From Lachnoclostridium sp. (GTDB lineage: Bacteria > Bacillota > Clostridia > Lachnospirales > Lachnospiraceae): 64,000 bases of DNA. How positions within the stretch are numbered: position 1 is the stretch's first letter; each line of letters starts with the position of its first letter. Location: contig JAMPEY010000002.1 in the NCBI GenBank assembly GCA_023664665.1, forward strand, positions 89,468 through 153,467, written 5' to 3'. Shown in pieces: positions 17,355 through 26,599 of this stretch. The notes beneath the pieces were generated by a model. It was not told where the DNA came from. It saw only the letters and a program-made list of their open reading frames with translations, and searched no databases. Made by a program: the position numbers and the translations under genes.

Positions 17355-20150
17355 ATGAAGATACATAAGAAGAAAAAAATACGATATATGCTGATGCTTT
17401 TGCGGATGTTGGCGGTTACGGCGCTGCTTATGCCGCTTACGGTCTGCGGAAAAGAGGTCCGCACCGTACGGGTAGCTCTTTTTCCCATGGAAGGTTTTCA
17501 CATTTATACGGAGGAAGAGGGATATACCGGCATGGATGTGGATTATCTGGAAGCGCTTGGCCGTTATACCGGATGGAATTTTGAATATGTGAAGTGTGAA
17601 AATTGGGATGAAGCTCTTGAGAAGCTTGCCGCAAAGGAAGTAGATCTTGTGGGTTCCGCACAGTATTCGGAAGAACGGGCAGAGCGTTATGATTATGCCG
17701 CATTGTCCAGCGGTTATACCTTTGGCTGTCTGTTTGTGGAGGAGGACAGCGACATTGCCTTTGAAGATTTTGAGCGCATGAAGGATATGAGGTTCGGCAT
17801 GGTGGAAACTTATATCAGAAAAGCGGATTTTCTGGAATATCTGAGCAGAAACGGAGTAGACAGTCCGAAAATTCGGGAATATGGCACAACGCGGGAGCTC
17901 AAAGAAGCGCTTAAGCAGGGACAGATTGATATTGGCGTCCATACCCTGACAGAAGTCACACAGGGACAGTATCTGGTGGGAAAGTTTTCCTATGCCCCGT
18001 TTTATTATATAACCTGGAAGGGGAATACCGACCTGTTGGCGGAGCTGAATCTGGGCATTGAAGAGTTGAAGATGAGCATGCCCTCTTTGGAGCAGGAGTT
18101 AATTACCAAATATTACGGGGAAAGGTGGGAAAAGTTTGCTGCACAGGAACTGCAGTTTATCAATCAAAACCAAAAGGTAAGAGTGGGATTTTATGTGGAT
18201 ACAAGACCTCTGGCATATATCAATGCCCGGGGGGAATACGACGGAATTTATATTCAGATTCTGCAGGAAGTTGCAAAGCGCAGTAAGCTGAATATAGAAT
18301 TTTGTCCTATGGACAGAAGTGAATATTGGCAGGATTTATTGGCAAGGGGTGAAATCGATTTCTATGTGGGCGCCAACAATATGAAAGCGGTACAGGCGGA
18401 TACGGTTATGCTCACGGACGCCTTTATGCCCTATAATGCGGTTATCGTGTCAAAAAATGACTATATGATTTCCAAGGATGAAATCACCATGGTGCTGACG
18501 AGGGGACGCACCTATTGGGGAGATATCGCAGCCGCCAAGGTTAATGTAATTTACCGTGACAGTGCAAAAGAGTGCATTCAGGCATTGGAGGACGGGAGCG
18601 CCGATATCACATTGCTCAACACCATTGAGTACAATTATCATTCCAAGAATGAGAGATTTGCCAATCTGATAGAATGGGAAAATTACAGGTATCAGGCAGG
18701 AACCTCGCTGGCGGCATTAAAAGGAACGGACCCGGTGATGTTCAGCGTTATGGACAAGGCCATAAAACTAGTGACGGAGGCGGAGAAAGAACATATTATC
18801 AACCAATATATGAATATCCCCTATGAAAGTTACGGAATAAAAGATTATCTGTACCGGACAAAGGATGTCCTGATTGTCTTTGGCACAGTGCTGGCGCTTC
18901 TTGTGACATTTGTGCTGGTGATTTCCCATATGCGCAGGAAATCCTATCAACTGCTTGAAAAAAAGAACGGGGAACTGCAAAATGCCATACAGGAGGCGGA
19001 AAAGGCAAATAAGGCAAAGACGGAATTTTTGTCCCATATGTCCCATGATATACGCACGCCCATCAACGGCATCATGGGGATGCTCAATATTGCGGAAAAT
19101 AATACACAGGACTTGGAGAAGCAGGCGGAGTGCAGGGGGAAAATCAAGACATCGGCGGAGCACCTTTTGTCCCTTATCAACGATGTGCTGGATATCAGTA
19201 AGCTGGAAAGCGGAAATGTGGAGTTTTTAAGCGAGAGCTTCTCGTTAAAAGAGCTGCTTGACAACTGCATGGTGATTGTGGGCGGGCAGGCGCAGAATCG
19301 GAATGTGGAGCTGATAACGGATATAGACGGGCTGCCCCATGAGTACTTTGTGGGAAGTCCTTTACATATCAAACAGATTTTGATCAATATTGTGGGAAAT
19401 TCCGTGAAGTACAATAAGCCCGGCGGAAGTATTCATTTCCGGTGCCGCGAAATGTCTGCCGAAAACGGAATCGCACGGATCTGTTTTCAAATATCCGATA
19501 CGGGAATCGGTATGAGCAAAGAGTATCTGAAGCATATTTTTGAACCCTTTACCCAGGAAGAGGGAGGCGCCCGGACCAACTATCAGGGAAGCGGACTGGG
19601 AATGACCATTACCAAAAGACTGGTGGATAAAATGGGCGGAAGCATTGAAGTGGAAAGCGAAACGAACCGGGGAAGCAAATTTACCGTGGTGCTGCCTTTG
19701 GAGATTTCCGCTCCGCCTGAGGAAGAACATCATGATACGGAAGCCGGACTGGCGGATATTGAGGGAAAACATGTCCTGCTGGTGGAGGATAATGAGTTAA
19801 ATCAGGAGATTGCAAAATATCTTCTGACGGAAATGGGATTAAAAGTGACTGTTGCAGTCAATGGTCAGGAAGCGGTAGAATTGTTTGAAAAATCAGCTCC
19901 CGGTACTTATGATCTTATTTTCATGGATGTGATGATGCCTGTTATGAACGGGTATGAGGCTACAAAGCATATCAGAAGTCTTGAGAGATCGGATGCGGCC
20001 GGGATACCCATAGTGGCAATGACGGCAAATGCCTTTGCGGAAGATGTGCAGGCAGCTAAGGATGCGGGCATGAGCGAGCACACCGCAAAACCCCTTGACC
20101 CGAAGGTGATAGAGCGTGTATTGATAGAATGGCTGGGCAAAAAATCATAG
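17355..20150 (+). CDS. hybrid sensor histidine kinase with two periplasmic-binding domains
   Basis: A 931-residue BvgS-like receptor. Order: N-terminal hydrophobic leader, two type-3 solute-binding domains (about 30-260 and 270-490) outside the membrane, a transmembrane helix (about 513-535), a short coiled coil, HisKA with phosphoacceptor His564 (MSHDIRTP), an ATPase domain with the DTGIGM and GSGLGM boxes, and a receiver with Asp858 (IFMDVMMP). The binding domains resemble amino-acid-binding proteins, so a small amine or amino acid is a reasonable ligand guess. No separate response regulator or HPt gene lies beside it. It follows dacF after 29 bases. Confidence 0.92.
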   Translation: MKIHKKKKIRYMLMLLRMLAVTALLMPLTVCGKEVRTVRVALFPMEGFHIYTEEEGYTGMDVDYLEALGRYTGWNFEYVKCENWDEALEKLAAKEVDLVGSAQYSEERAERYDYAALSSGYTFGCLFVEEDSDIAFEDFERMKDMRFGMVETYIRKADFLEYLSRNGVDSPKIREYGTTRELKEALKQGQIDIGVHTLTEVTQGQYLVGKFSYAPFYYITWKGNTDLLAELNLGIEELKMSMPSLEQELITKYYGERWEKFAAQELQFINQNQKVRVGFYVDTRPLAYINARGEYDGIYIQILQEVAKRSKLNIEFCPMDRSEYWQDLLARGEIDFYVGANNMKAVQADTVMLTDAFMPYNAVIVSKNDYMISKDEITMVLTRGRTYWGDIAAAKVNVIYRDSAKECIQALEDGSADITLLNTIEYNYHSKNERFANLIEWENYRYQAGTSLAALKGTDPVMFSVMDKAIKLVTEAEKEHIINQYMNIPYESYGIKDYLYRTKDVLIVFGTVLALLVTFVLVISHMRRKSYQLLEKKNGELQNAIQEAEKANKAKTEFLSHMSHDIRTPINGIMGMLNIAENNTQDLEKQAECRGKIKTSAEHLLSLINDVLDISKLESGNVEFLSESFSLKELLDNCMVIVGGQAQNRNVELITDIDGLPHEYFVGSPLHIKQILINIVGNSVKYNKPGGSIHFRCREMSAENGIARICFQISDTGIGMSKEYLKHIFEPFTQEEGGARTNYQGSGLGMTITKRLVDKMGGSIEVESETNRGSKFTVVLPLEISAPPEEEHHDTEAGLADIEGKHVLLVEDNELNQEIAKYLLTEMGLKVTVAVNGQEAVELFEKSAPGTYDLIFMDVMMPVMNGYEATKHIRSLERSDAAGIPIVAMTANAFAEDVQAAKDAGMSEHTAKPLDPKVIERVLIEWLGKKS

Positions 20151-20220
20151 CTTATTAAAAAATTAAAAATTGCAAGAACTTTTTTGTAAAAATCCCGTCT
20201 TATCTTATGAGATACACAAA

Positions 20221-20241
20221 AAATAGGCGAATTACCTATTT
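20221..20241. promoter_or_regulatory. short inverted repeat upstream of the VWA lipoprotein
   Basis: AAATAGG and CCTATTT form perfect 7-bp arms around a 7-base centre, 25 bases before the start codon. An operator or leader hairpin is possible. Confidence 0.35.
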
Positions 20242-20265
20242 GAAACAGACAGGGAGGAGAGATTT

Positions 20266-21990
20266 ATGAGAAACAAGAGGTTCTTGGCGTTGATTTTGAG
20301 TATGGCTATGACGATGTCGCTTTTTGGCTGCGGGGGAGAAGCATCTCAAAGCGGCGGTTCCCAAAAGGACAGAGTCCGGCAGGAGCAGGAGGGAGCGGCG
20401 GGTGGCGCAGACGGGAAAGCTGCAGTTATGCCCCGGGAGGAAGCCGTGCAGGAGGAAATCGCCGCGTCGGCGGATAGGAATGCGCCGCAGATGTCCCAGT
20501 CAACGGCAGGCATGAAGAACGAAGCCATGGCATTTGCGGATATGGAAGACGGAACTTATCTGCCGGAGGAGATGCCTGAAAATTGGAATACGGAGGAGTA
20601 CAGCGGGTTGGAAGAGCCGGGTTTTGCTTCCGTGGCAAGTACGCCGATTTCGACTTTTTCCGCGGATGTGGATACGGCTTCCTACAGCAATATCCGCCGT
20701 ATGATTGAGGACGGTTATGGGCTTGACGAGATTCCTGCGGGCGCCGTCCGCATAGAAGAAATGCTGAATTATTTTTCCTATGATTATAAGCTTCCCGGGA
20801 AGAATGAGCCCTTCGGGGTCACCACCATGATAGGGGACTGCCCATGGAATGCGGACGCAAAGCTTCTGCAGATTGGGCTGAAAACGCAGAAGATTGATTT
20901 CAGCGAGGCGCCTGCCTCCAATCTGGTATTCTTGCTGGATGTTTCGGGTTCCATGTACAGCAATGACAAGCTGCCTCTTTTGCAGAAGTCTTTTTCCCTG
21001 CTGGCGGAGGAGCTTACGGAAAAGGACAGGGTTTCCATTGTTACTTACGCAGGCTCGGACCGGGTGGTGCTTAAGGGGGAAAGCGGAGACCATAAAGCAA
21101 AAATCATAGAGGCGATCAGCGCTCTGGAAGCCGGGGGTTCTACCAACGGAGCGGACGGTATAGAGACAGCCTATGAGCTGGCGGAGGAATATTTTATCGA
21201 GGGCGGAAATAACCGCGTGATACTTGCCACGGACGGAGATTTGAATGTGGGGGTAAGTTCCGAGAGCGACCTGAAGGATTTAGTGACCGAAAAGAGGAAA
21301 TCCGGCGTATTTTTGTCCGTGTTGGGCTTTGGAACCGGAAATATCAAGGATAACAAGATGGAGGCGCTGGCGGATAACGGAAACGGCAATTATGCCTATA
21401 TCGATTCCGTAAATGAGGCAAAGAAAGTGCTTGTGGATGAGATGGGAGCAACCCTCGTGACGGTGGCAAAGGATGTAAAGCTTCAGGTGGAATTCAATCC
21501 GGCATACATTAAGGGTTACCGGTTATTGGGATATGAGAACCGTACGCTTGCCGCCGAAGATTTTGAGGATGATAAAAAGGATGCGGGGGAAATCGGTGCA
21601 GGGCACACGGTGACGGCGCTCTATGAGATCGTTCCCGTTGATTCCAAACAGGAGATAGCGGCGCCATCCTTAAAATATCAGGATGACAGTAAAGGTGTGA
21701 AAAACGGGGAATGGCTGAATGTAAAGATACGCTATAAGGAGCCGGAGGGGGAGGAAAGTATATTAAAGGAATATCCCGTGGCAGAGAAAGACTATAGGGA
21801 AGAGCTTTCACAGGACTTTTACTTTGCGGCGGCGGTGGCGGAATTCGGATTGCTTTTACGGGACAGCGAGTATAAGGGAAGCGCATCCTTTGACAATGTG
21901 AGGAAGCTTTTAAAGAATGTGGATACGGACAATGATGATTATAAGGACGAATTTTCTTATCTCGTAAAAAAATTGGAAAAAACACAGTGA
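20266..21990 (+). CDS. von Willebrand factor A domain lipoprotein
   Basis: A surface lipoprotein of 574 residues. The signal peptide ends in the lipobox LFGC with Cys22, followed by a low-complexity Gly/Gln/Glu linker to about residue 100. A conserved module around 120-190 (FSADVDTASYSNIRRMI) and the VWA domain with the metal-site motif DVSGS from Asp225 match the YfbK-type family, which ends in a DUF3520-like region. VWA domains bind proteins through a bound metal ion; no partner can be named. GGGAGGAGAG gives a strong ribosome site. It is monocistronic, with a palindromic region downstream. Confidence 0.85.
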   Translation: MRNKRFLALILSMAMTMSLFGCGGEASQSGGSQKDRVRQEQEGAAGGADGKAAVMPREEAVQEEIAASADRNAPQMSQSTAGMKNEAMAFADMEDGTYLPEEMPENWNTEEYSGLEEPGFASVASTPISTFSADVDTASYSNIRRMIEDGYGLDEIPAGAVRIEEMLNYFSYDYKLPGKNEPFGVTTMIGDCPWNADAKLLQIGLKTQKIDFSEAPASNLVFLLDVSGSMYSNDKLPLLQKSFSLLAEELTEKDRVSIVTYAGSDRVVLKGESGDHKAKIIEAISALEAGGSTNGADGIETAYELAEEYFIEGGNNRVILATDGDLNVGVSSESDLKDLVTEKRKSGVFLSVLGFGTGNIKDNKMEALADNGNGNYAYIDSVNEAKKVLVDEMGATLVTVAKDVKLQVEFNPAYIKGYRLLGYENRTLAAEDFEDDKKDAGEIGAGHTVTALYEIVPVDSKQEIAAPSLKYQDDSKGVKNGEWLNVKIRYKEPEGEESILKEYPVAEKDYREELSQDFYFAAAVAEFGLLLRDSEYKGSASFDNVRKLLKNVDTDNDDYKDEFSYLVKKLEKTQ

Positions 21991-21992
21991 CA

Positions 21993-22009
21993 ACCGTAAA
22001 TGTTTACGG
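21993..22009 (+). terminator. weak hairpin after the VWA gene
   Basis: CCGTAAA pairs with TTTACGG immediately after the stop codon. Its loop is short and the downstream T-tract is imperfect, so termination is uncertain. Confidence 0.4.
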
Positions 22010-22033
22010 CGTAAAAATTTATTCGGATTTTTA

Positions 22034-22063
22034 TTGACGGAAGCCTCGATTTTCATTTATACT
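22034..22063 (+). promoter_or_regulatory. promoter for the C_GCAxxG-EAL gene
   Basis: TTGACG at 22034-22039 and TATACT at 22058-22063 with an 18-base spacer. The -10 box and spacer lie inside a 52-bp palindrome. Confidence 0.6.
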
Positions 22064-22092
22064 AGATGTAGTAGAAATGAAAATCGGGGCTT
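22041..22092. repeat. 52-bp near-perfect palindrome over the promoter
   Basis: Arms at 22041-22058 and 22075-22092 pair over 18 positions with a single G-T, then after one mismatch five more pairs close on the tetraloop GATG. No T-run follows on either side. It overlaps the spacer and -10 of the promoter. Confidence 0.85.
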
Positions 22093-22126
22093 TCAAAGAT
22101 TTCGGCAGTACGGAGATGAGAAAAGC

Positions 22127-23881
22127 ATGACACATAAAGAAAAAGCGACCCGGCTTTTACAGCAGCAATACCACTGTTCCCAAGCTTTGTTTGGGGCTTT
22201 TGCGGATGATATGGGTCTGGATTTGAAGACGGCGTTTAAAATCAGCACCTGTTTTGGCGGCGGAATGCGTCAGGGCGGATTATGCGGCTGCATCAGCAGC
22301 TCCCTGCTGGTGCTTGGGATGGCGCTGGGCTTTTATGATGCCCAGGACAGGGAACAGGAAGTATACGGCAATAAAAAAACGGATGAATTTATCAAGCGCT
22401 TTACGGAGCAGATGGGCGGCCGCACCAACTGCAGGGAGATTCTGGGAAAAGATATCTCAAGGCCGGAAGATATGGCGGTTATTCGTAAAGATGGGCTGAT
22501 TTTGAAAAGCTGTCCCCGGGTCATCAATTTATGTATTGATATTTTGGAAGATATTTTAAATGATTATCTGAAAGAGACCGCAGAAAGCACCATTAATTCC
22601 GAAAACATTCCGGAAGACGATGAGATGCAGGGCGTACTAAAGCGCATGGGGAAGTTAAAGCGCTTTAGGAGAAATGTCAGCAATCTGCTGCGTTTCTCCC
22701 AAAAAGGAATTGCTTTTATCCAATTTGACATCAGTCGTTTTAAGATTGTCAATGATTTGTACGGTGAGAAATTCGGCGATGAGGTTCTTGATTTTATCGT
22801 GAATCAGCTGGCACAGGTCTGCACTCCGGAGCAGTTTTTCGTAAATCTCCGCAGTGATGTGTTTATGATAGTGACGGAATATGAAAGTCAGGAGCAGTTG
22901 GAAAAGTTTGTCCGCGAACTGGACAGTCGGATTGCTTATTATAAAGAGGTAAAGCTGCATGTCTTTTATGGCATTTATACCGTGGAAGACAGGGGAATGG
23001 AACTCAGGCAGATGCAGGATAGGGCGTCTATGGCGAGAAAGACAGCCAAAAACAGCGCGCTGACCAATATCGTATTCTATAGGGAGCAGTTTAAGGAATC
23101 TTTGTACAATCGGAAATTTATTGAGGAAAATGTGGAGACTGCCATTGCGGAAAGGCAGTTTATGATGTATCTGCAGCCCAAATACAGCATCACCCGGAAT
23201 AAAATCATAGGAGCCGAGGCTTTGGTGAGATGGAAGAATCCGGAGAGAGGAATGATTTATCCGGATCAGTTTATTCCCATTATCGAGGAGAACGGCTATA
23301 TCCGGAAAGTGGACTATTACATATGGGAGGAGGCGTGCCGCTTTATCAAAAAATGTCTGGAAGCGGATTTAAAGCCGTGTCCCATTTCCGTCAATGTGTC
23401 AAGGGTTCATCTTAGGGATGACGAGTGTATCGAAATACTTTCGGATATGATAAAAAGAAACGGTACTCCCAAGCATCTGCTGGAATTGGAGATTACGGAG
23501 TCGGCGGATGACCAGCAGATCAGCAGGAAAGCGCTTCAGCTTAAGGAAGAAGGATTTGTCCTTTTGATGGATGATTTCGGCAGCGGTTATTCCTCCTTAA
23601 ATATTCTGTTGGAGACACCCTTTGATGTAATTAAACTGGATAAAAAATTCATGGAAAACATGATGATATCCGGCAAAGGGAGGCTGATACTGGAACAGGT
23701 GGTGACCATGGTCAAAAAGCTGGATATCGGGCTTTTGGCGGAAGGAGTAGAGACAAAAGAGCAGATAGAAATGCTGCGAAACATAGGATGCGATCAGGTT
23801 CAGGGCTATTATTATGCAAAGCCGATGCCGGCGGAGGAATTTTTCGTTCTGTTTAGGGAACAGCAGATGCAGGAGCAGTAG
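22127..23881 (+). CDS. C_GCAxxG_C_C domain fused to degenerate GGDEF and EAL
   Basis: A 584-residue cytosolic protein expected to hydrolyse cyclic di-GMP. Residues about 1-140 match the C_GCAxxG_C_C family, with Cys at 17, 42, 53, 55, 102, 129 and 136 and the CFGGGM and GLCGC motifs. The GGDEF domain (about 185-330) is degenerate: RSDVF replaces GGDEF, so no cyclase activity is expected. The EAL domain is complete: EAL at 364-366, the NVSR, EITES, DDFGSG and KLDKKFM motifs, the AEGVE glutamate and QGYYYAKP. The cysteine domain could sense redox or metal state; that is inference. ATG at 22127 has GGAGA upstream. A cyclase gene follows at once. Confidence 0.88.
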   Translation: MTHKEKATRLLQQQYHCSQALFGAFADDMGLDLKTAFKISTCFGGGMRQGGLCGCISSSLLVLGMALGFYDAQDREQEVYGNKKTDEFIKRFTEQMGGRTNCREILGKDISRPEDMAVIRKDGLILKSCPRVINLCIDILEDILNDYLKETAESTINSENIPEDDEMQGVLKRMGKLKRFRRNVSNLLRFSQKGIAFIQFDISRFKIVNDLYGEKFGDEVLDFIVNQLAQVCTPEQFFVNLRSDVFMIVTEYESQEQLEKFVRELDSRIAYYKEVKLHVFYGIYTVEDRGMELRQMQDRASMARKTAKNSALTNIVFYREQFKESLYNRKFIEENVETAIAERQFMMYLQPKYSITRNKIIGAEALVRWKNPERGMIYPDQFIPIIEENGYIRKVDYYIWEEACRFIKKCLEADLKPCPISVNVSRVHLRDDECIEILSDMIKRNGTPKHLLELEITESADDQQISRKALQLKEEGFVLLMDDFGSGYSSLNILLETPFDVIKLDKKFMENMMISGKGRLILEQVVTMVKKLDIGLLAEGVETKEQIEMLRNIGCDQVQGYYYAKPMPAEEFFVLFREQQMQEQ

Positions 23882-23916
23882 ATTGAGAAGAAGTAGCGAA
23901 TCGGGGTGACTTTCAT

Positions 23917-25731
23917 ATGGGTTCATTAAATATTACGGAGTATGCAAGCGGAGACGGTGAATACCAAATGTATTACGGCAAGGCGTCCTTAAAGGAAGGA
24001 TATTACCTTGCTAATTGTGATGAACGCTGTTATCACTTAATCGGAAAGAAGAACGGTCATTTTTCCATACCCGAACTGATTCATCCGGAGGATGCCGAAG
24101 CTTTTCTGGATGCGGTGGGGAAATTGGACGAGGGACCCCAGCATTTGTTTGTCAGATTCTTATGCTATACCAATCAGTACAGATGCATATATATGGTATT
24201 GTATTATAACGGCAGGGACTTGGACGGATTTCGCTCCATTGATGTGGAGCTCAGTGAAATCATGGCTATTTCCCAGCAGTATGGCAAATATCGGGATCTG
24301 GTGGTGAAATACAGAGAATTTATGACCATGTTTGATGGGCTGTTTCTGGAATATGACTATGCGACGGATATGCTGGTGGTGTATCAGTATGTAGACAGCC
24401 GGAGCCGGAATTTTTTAAAGGACAATCTGGAACAGGTCTATATCCGGGTTTTGCAGGACGAGAGGCTGAAATTGGAGCAGAAAGCGGAATTTCAGATTTT
24501 ATATGAGGCTGTTAAAAACGGCAGGGCGCATATCAAAATAGGAATTGACAGCATGACTCTCTGGGGGAAAGAAGAGTCTGCAAATTGTCATTACGAAATA
24601 AAGCTGGGCGCTCTCTATGAGGGAACGGGTCTTCGGAGCATGGTCGGAATGATGGAGCCTGCAAAAGGGGAGCAGCAACAAAAGAAGAGTTATTATCTGA
24701 CGGACAGCGCTTTTGACCCGGGTACGGGACTGTTAAATAAAAGAGCCATCAAAGAGTATGCCGTGGAGAGAATACAAAGCAAGGCAAAAGGCGTCTGGCT
24801 TGCCATTATAGATATTGATGATTTTAAACAGGTCAATGACAACTTCGGACATATGTACGGGGATGAAGTATTGTCCAGACTGGCGGAGATTATCCGAAGC
24901 GTGGTAAAGACCCGGGGTGTTGTGGGAAGATTCGGCGGCGATGAGTTCATGGTGGTTTTTGAAGGCGTGGAAACGGAAGAATCGCTGCGCGTGATGTTGG
25001 GCACCATGGGCAAGAATATTGCATGGGAGTTTTCCAAAGTGGAAGGGCTTAAGGTTTCCACTACCACCGGAGTGGCGAAATATCCTGAGGACGGAACGGA
25101 TTATGACAAGCTGTTCAGAACTGCGGACAAGTGTGTATATATAGGCAAATCAAAAGGGAAAAACCGCTATATTATTTATGACATCGAAAAGCACGGACCG
25201 GTTGAGGAGACGGAGGAAGGTTCCGGGCGCATTGATGTCAGCCAGAGTAAATTCCTGAGTGAGGGAAGAAAGTGCGAGATTGTGTCGGATTTGATGATTT
25301 CTCTCCACAAGGGCGGTAAAAAGGCGCTTCTTCCCGTGCTGGAACAACTGCTGGAATGCTTCGGCACAGACGGAATTGCCCTGTATGCAGGGGAAAATAT
25401 GGAGCGCATATGCTCCGTGGGTAAGTACGAAAATCCTATCCAGAGCCTTGCCTGTGTGCGGGAGAATGCTTCCTATTGGCAATTTCTGGATAAGCAGGGA
25501 TTTGCCCAGCTCAATATCACCATGTTGGAAAAGAAGGTTCCGGAGCTTTTTGAACTGTACAGCAGGCAGGAGACGGAAAAAGCGCTGCAGTGCGTGGCAA
25601 TAAAGGACGGGCTCCCCGCAGCCGTGGTATCTTTTGATATTTTTCACCGTATTGTGAAATTCGGGGAGACGGACCTCGGACTGATTAAAATTGCAGGCCG
25701 GATGCTTGCGGACATTATTTCGGAACAATAG
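23917..25731 (+). CDS. diguanylate cyclase with N- and C-terminal sensor-like regions
   Basis: A soluble 604-residue protein. The central GGDEF domain is intact (GGDEF at 340-344) and predicted to make cyclic di-GMP. The N-terminal 260 residues look PAS-like in layout, and the C-terminal 170 resemble a GAF-type domain with several Cys; neither has a recognised ligand. Placing the cyclase between two sensory regions is uncommon. There is no RxxD site at the usual distance. It starts 35 bases after the EAL fusion, so a synthesising and a degrading protein are probably made from one message. GGGGTGA lies eight bases before the ATG. Confidence 0.85.
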   Translation: MGSLNITEYASGDGEYQMYYGKASLKEGYYLANCDERCYHLIGKKNGHFSIPELIHPEDAEAFLDAVGKLDEGPQHLFVRFLCYTNQYRCIYMVLYYNGRDLDGFRSIDVELSEIMAISQQYGKYRDLVVKYREFMTMFDGLFLEYDYATDMLVVYQYVDSRSRNFLKDNLEQVYIRVLQDERLKLEQKAEFQILYEAVKNGRAHIKIGIDSMTLWGKEESANCHYEIKLGALYEGTGLRSMVGMMEPAKGEQQQKKSYYLTDSAFDPGTGLLNKRAIKEYAVERIQSKAKGVWLAIIDIDDFKQVNDNFGHMYGDEVLSRLAEIIRSVVKTRGVVGRFGGDEFMVVFEGVETEESLRVMLGTMGKNIAWEFSKVEGLKVSTTTGVAKYPEDGTDYDKLFRTADKCVYIGKSKGKNRYIIYDIEKHGPVEETEEGSGRIDVSQSKFLSEGRKCEIVSDLMISLHKGGKKALLPVLEQLLECFGTDGIALYAGENMERICSVGKYENPIQSLACVRENASYWQFLDKQGFAQLNITMLEKKVPELFELYSRQETEKALQCVAIKDGLPAAVVSFDIFHRIVKFGETDLGLIKIAGRMLADIISEQ

Positions 25732-25747
25732 GAAGGCTGTAACAGAA

Positions 25748-26599
25748 TTGGAAACTACATACGCAGAGGATGTAGAGAAGAGCATCCGCAAAAAATTTCA
25801 TAAACAGCTTTTTTCAAAGTTTGCCAGAGCCATCAACGAGTATGATTTGCTGAAGGAGAATGACTGCGTTGCAGTCTGCATTTCCGGAGGCAAGGATTCT
25901 ATGCTGATGGCAAAACTGTTTCAGGAATTAAAGCGCCATGACAAATTTCCCTTTGAACTTAAGTTTCTGGTGATGGACCCGGGCTACAGCAAGGCAAACA
26001 GGGAGGCGATTGAGCGGAACGCAGAACGCTTAAATGTACCCATTACTATTTTTGAATCGGATATTTTTAATGCGGTATATGACATAGAAAAATCCCCCTG
26101 CTATCTCTGCGCCAGAATGAGAAGGGGATATTTGTACAGCCATGCGAAGGAGCTTGGCTGCAATAAGATTGCGCTGGGACATCATTATGATGATGTGATA
26201 GAAACCATTCTGATGGGAATGCTTTACGGCGGGCAGATTCAGACCATGATGCCCAAGCTTCACAGTACGAATTTTGAGGGGATGGAATTAATCCGTCCCA
26301 TGTATCTGATACGGGAGGACGACATCAAGCATTGGCGGGATTATAACTGTCTTACCTTTTTGCAGTGCGCCTGCCGCTTTACAGAACAGTGCGCAGCATC
26401 AAGTCCCGATGGCACATCCGGGGGCGATGTCAGCGGCGATTCCAAGCGGCTGGAGGTCAAACGCCTGATTGCACGGTTAAAGGAAAGCAATCCCTTTGTG
26501 GAGGGAAATATCTTTAAGAGCGTGGAAAATGTGAATCTGCGCACGATCATTGCCTATAAGGAAGACGGCGTAAAACATCATTTTCTGGACGACTACTGA
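25748..26599 (+). CDS. TtcA-like tRNA thiolation family protein
   Basis: PP-loop ATPase of 283 residues in the TtcA group, which thiolates cytidine 32 of tRNA using an iron-sulfur cluster. SGGKDS lies at 46-51, CYLCARM supplies two Cys near 118-121, and CACRFTEQC near 215 supplies the third. The HHYDDVIETILM motif is present. A Ser/Gly/Asp-rich insertion of about 15 residues follows the third Cys region. No ATG suits the start, so I use TTG at 25748 behind AGGAAGG; this is the weakest point. It follows the cyclase after 16 bases and overlaps the convergent DUF4317 gene by seven bases. Confidence 0.78.
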   Translation: METTYAEDVEKSIRKKFHKQLFSKFARAINEYDLLKENDCVAVCISGGKDSMLMAKLFQELKRHDKFPFELKFLVMDPGYSKANREAIERNAERLNVPITIFESDIFNAVYDIEKSPCYLCARMRRGYLYSHAKELGCNKIALGHHYDDVIETILMGMLYGGQIQTMMPKLHSTNFEGMELIRPMYLIREDDIKHWRDYNCLTFLQCACRFTEQCAASSPDGTSGGDVSGDSKRLEVKRLIARLKESNPFVEGNIFKSVENVNLRTIIAYKEDGVKHHFLDDY

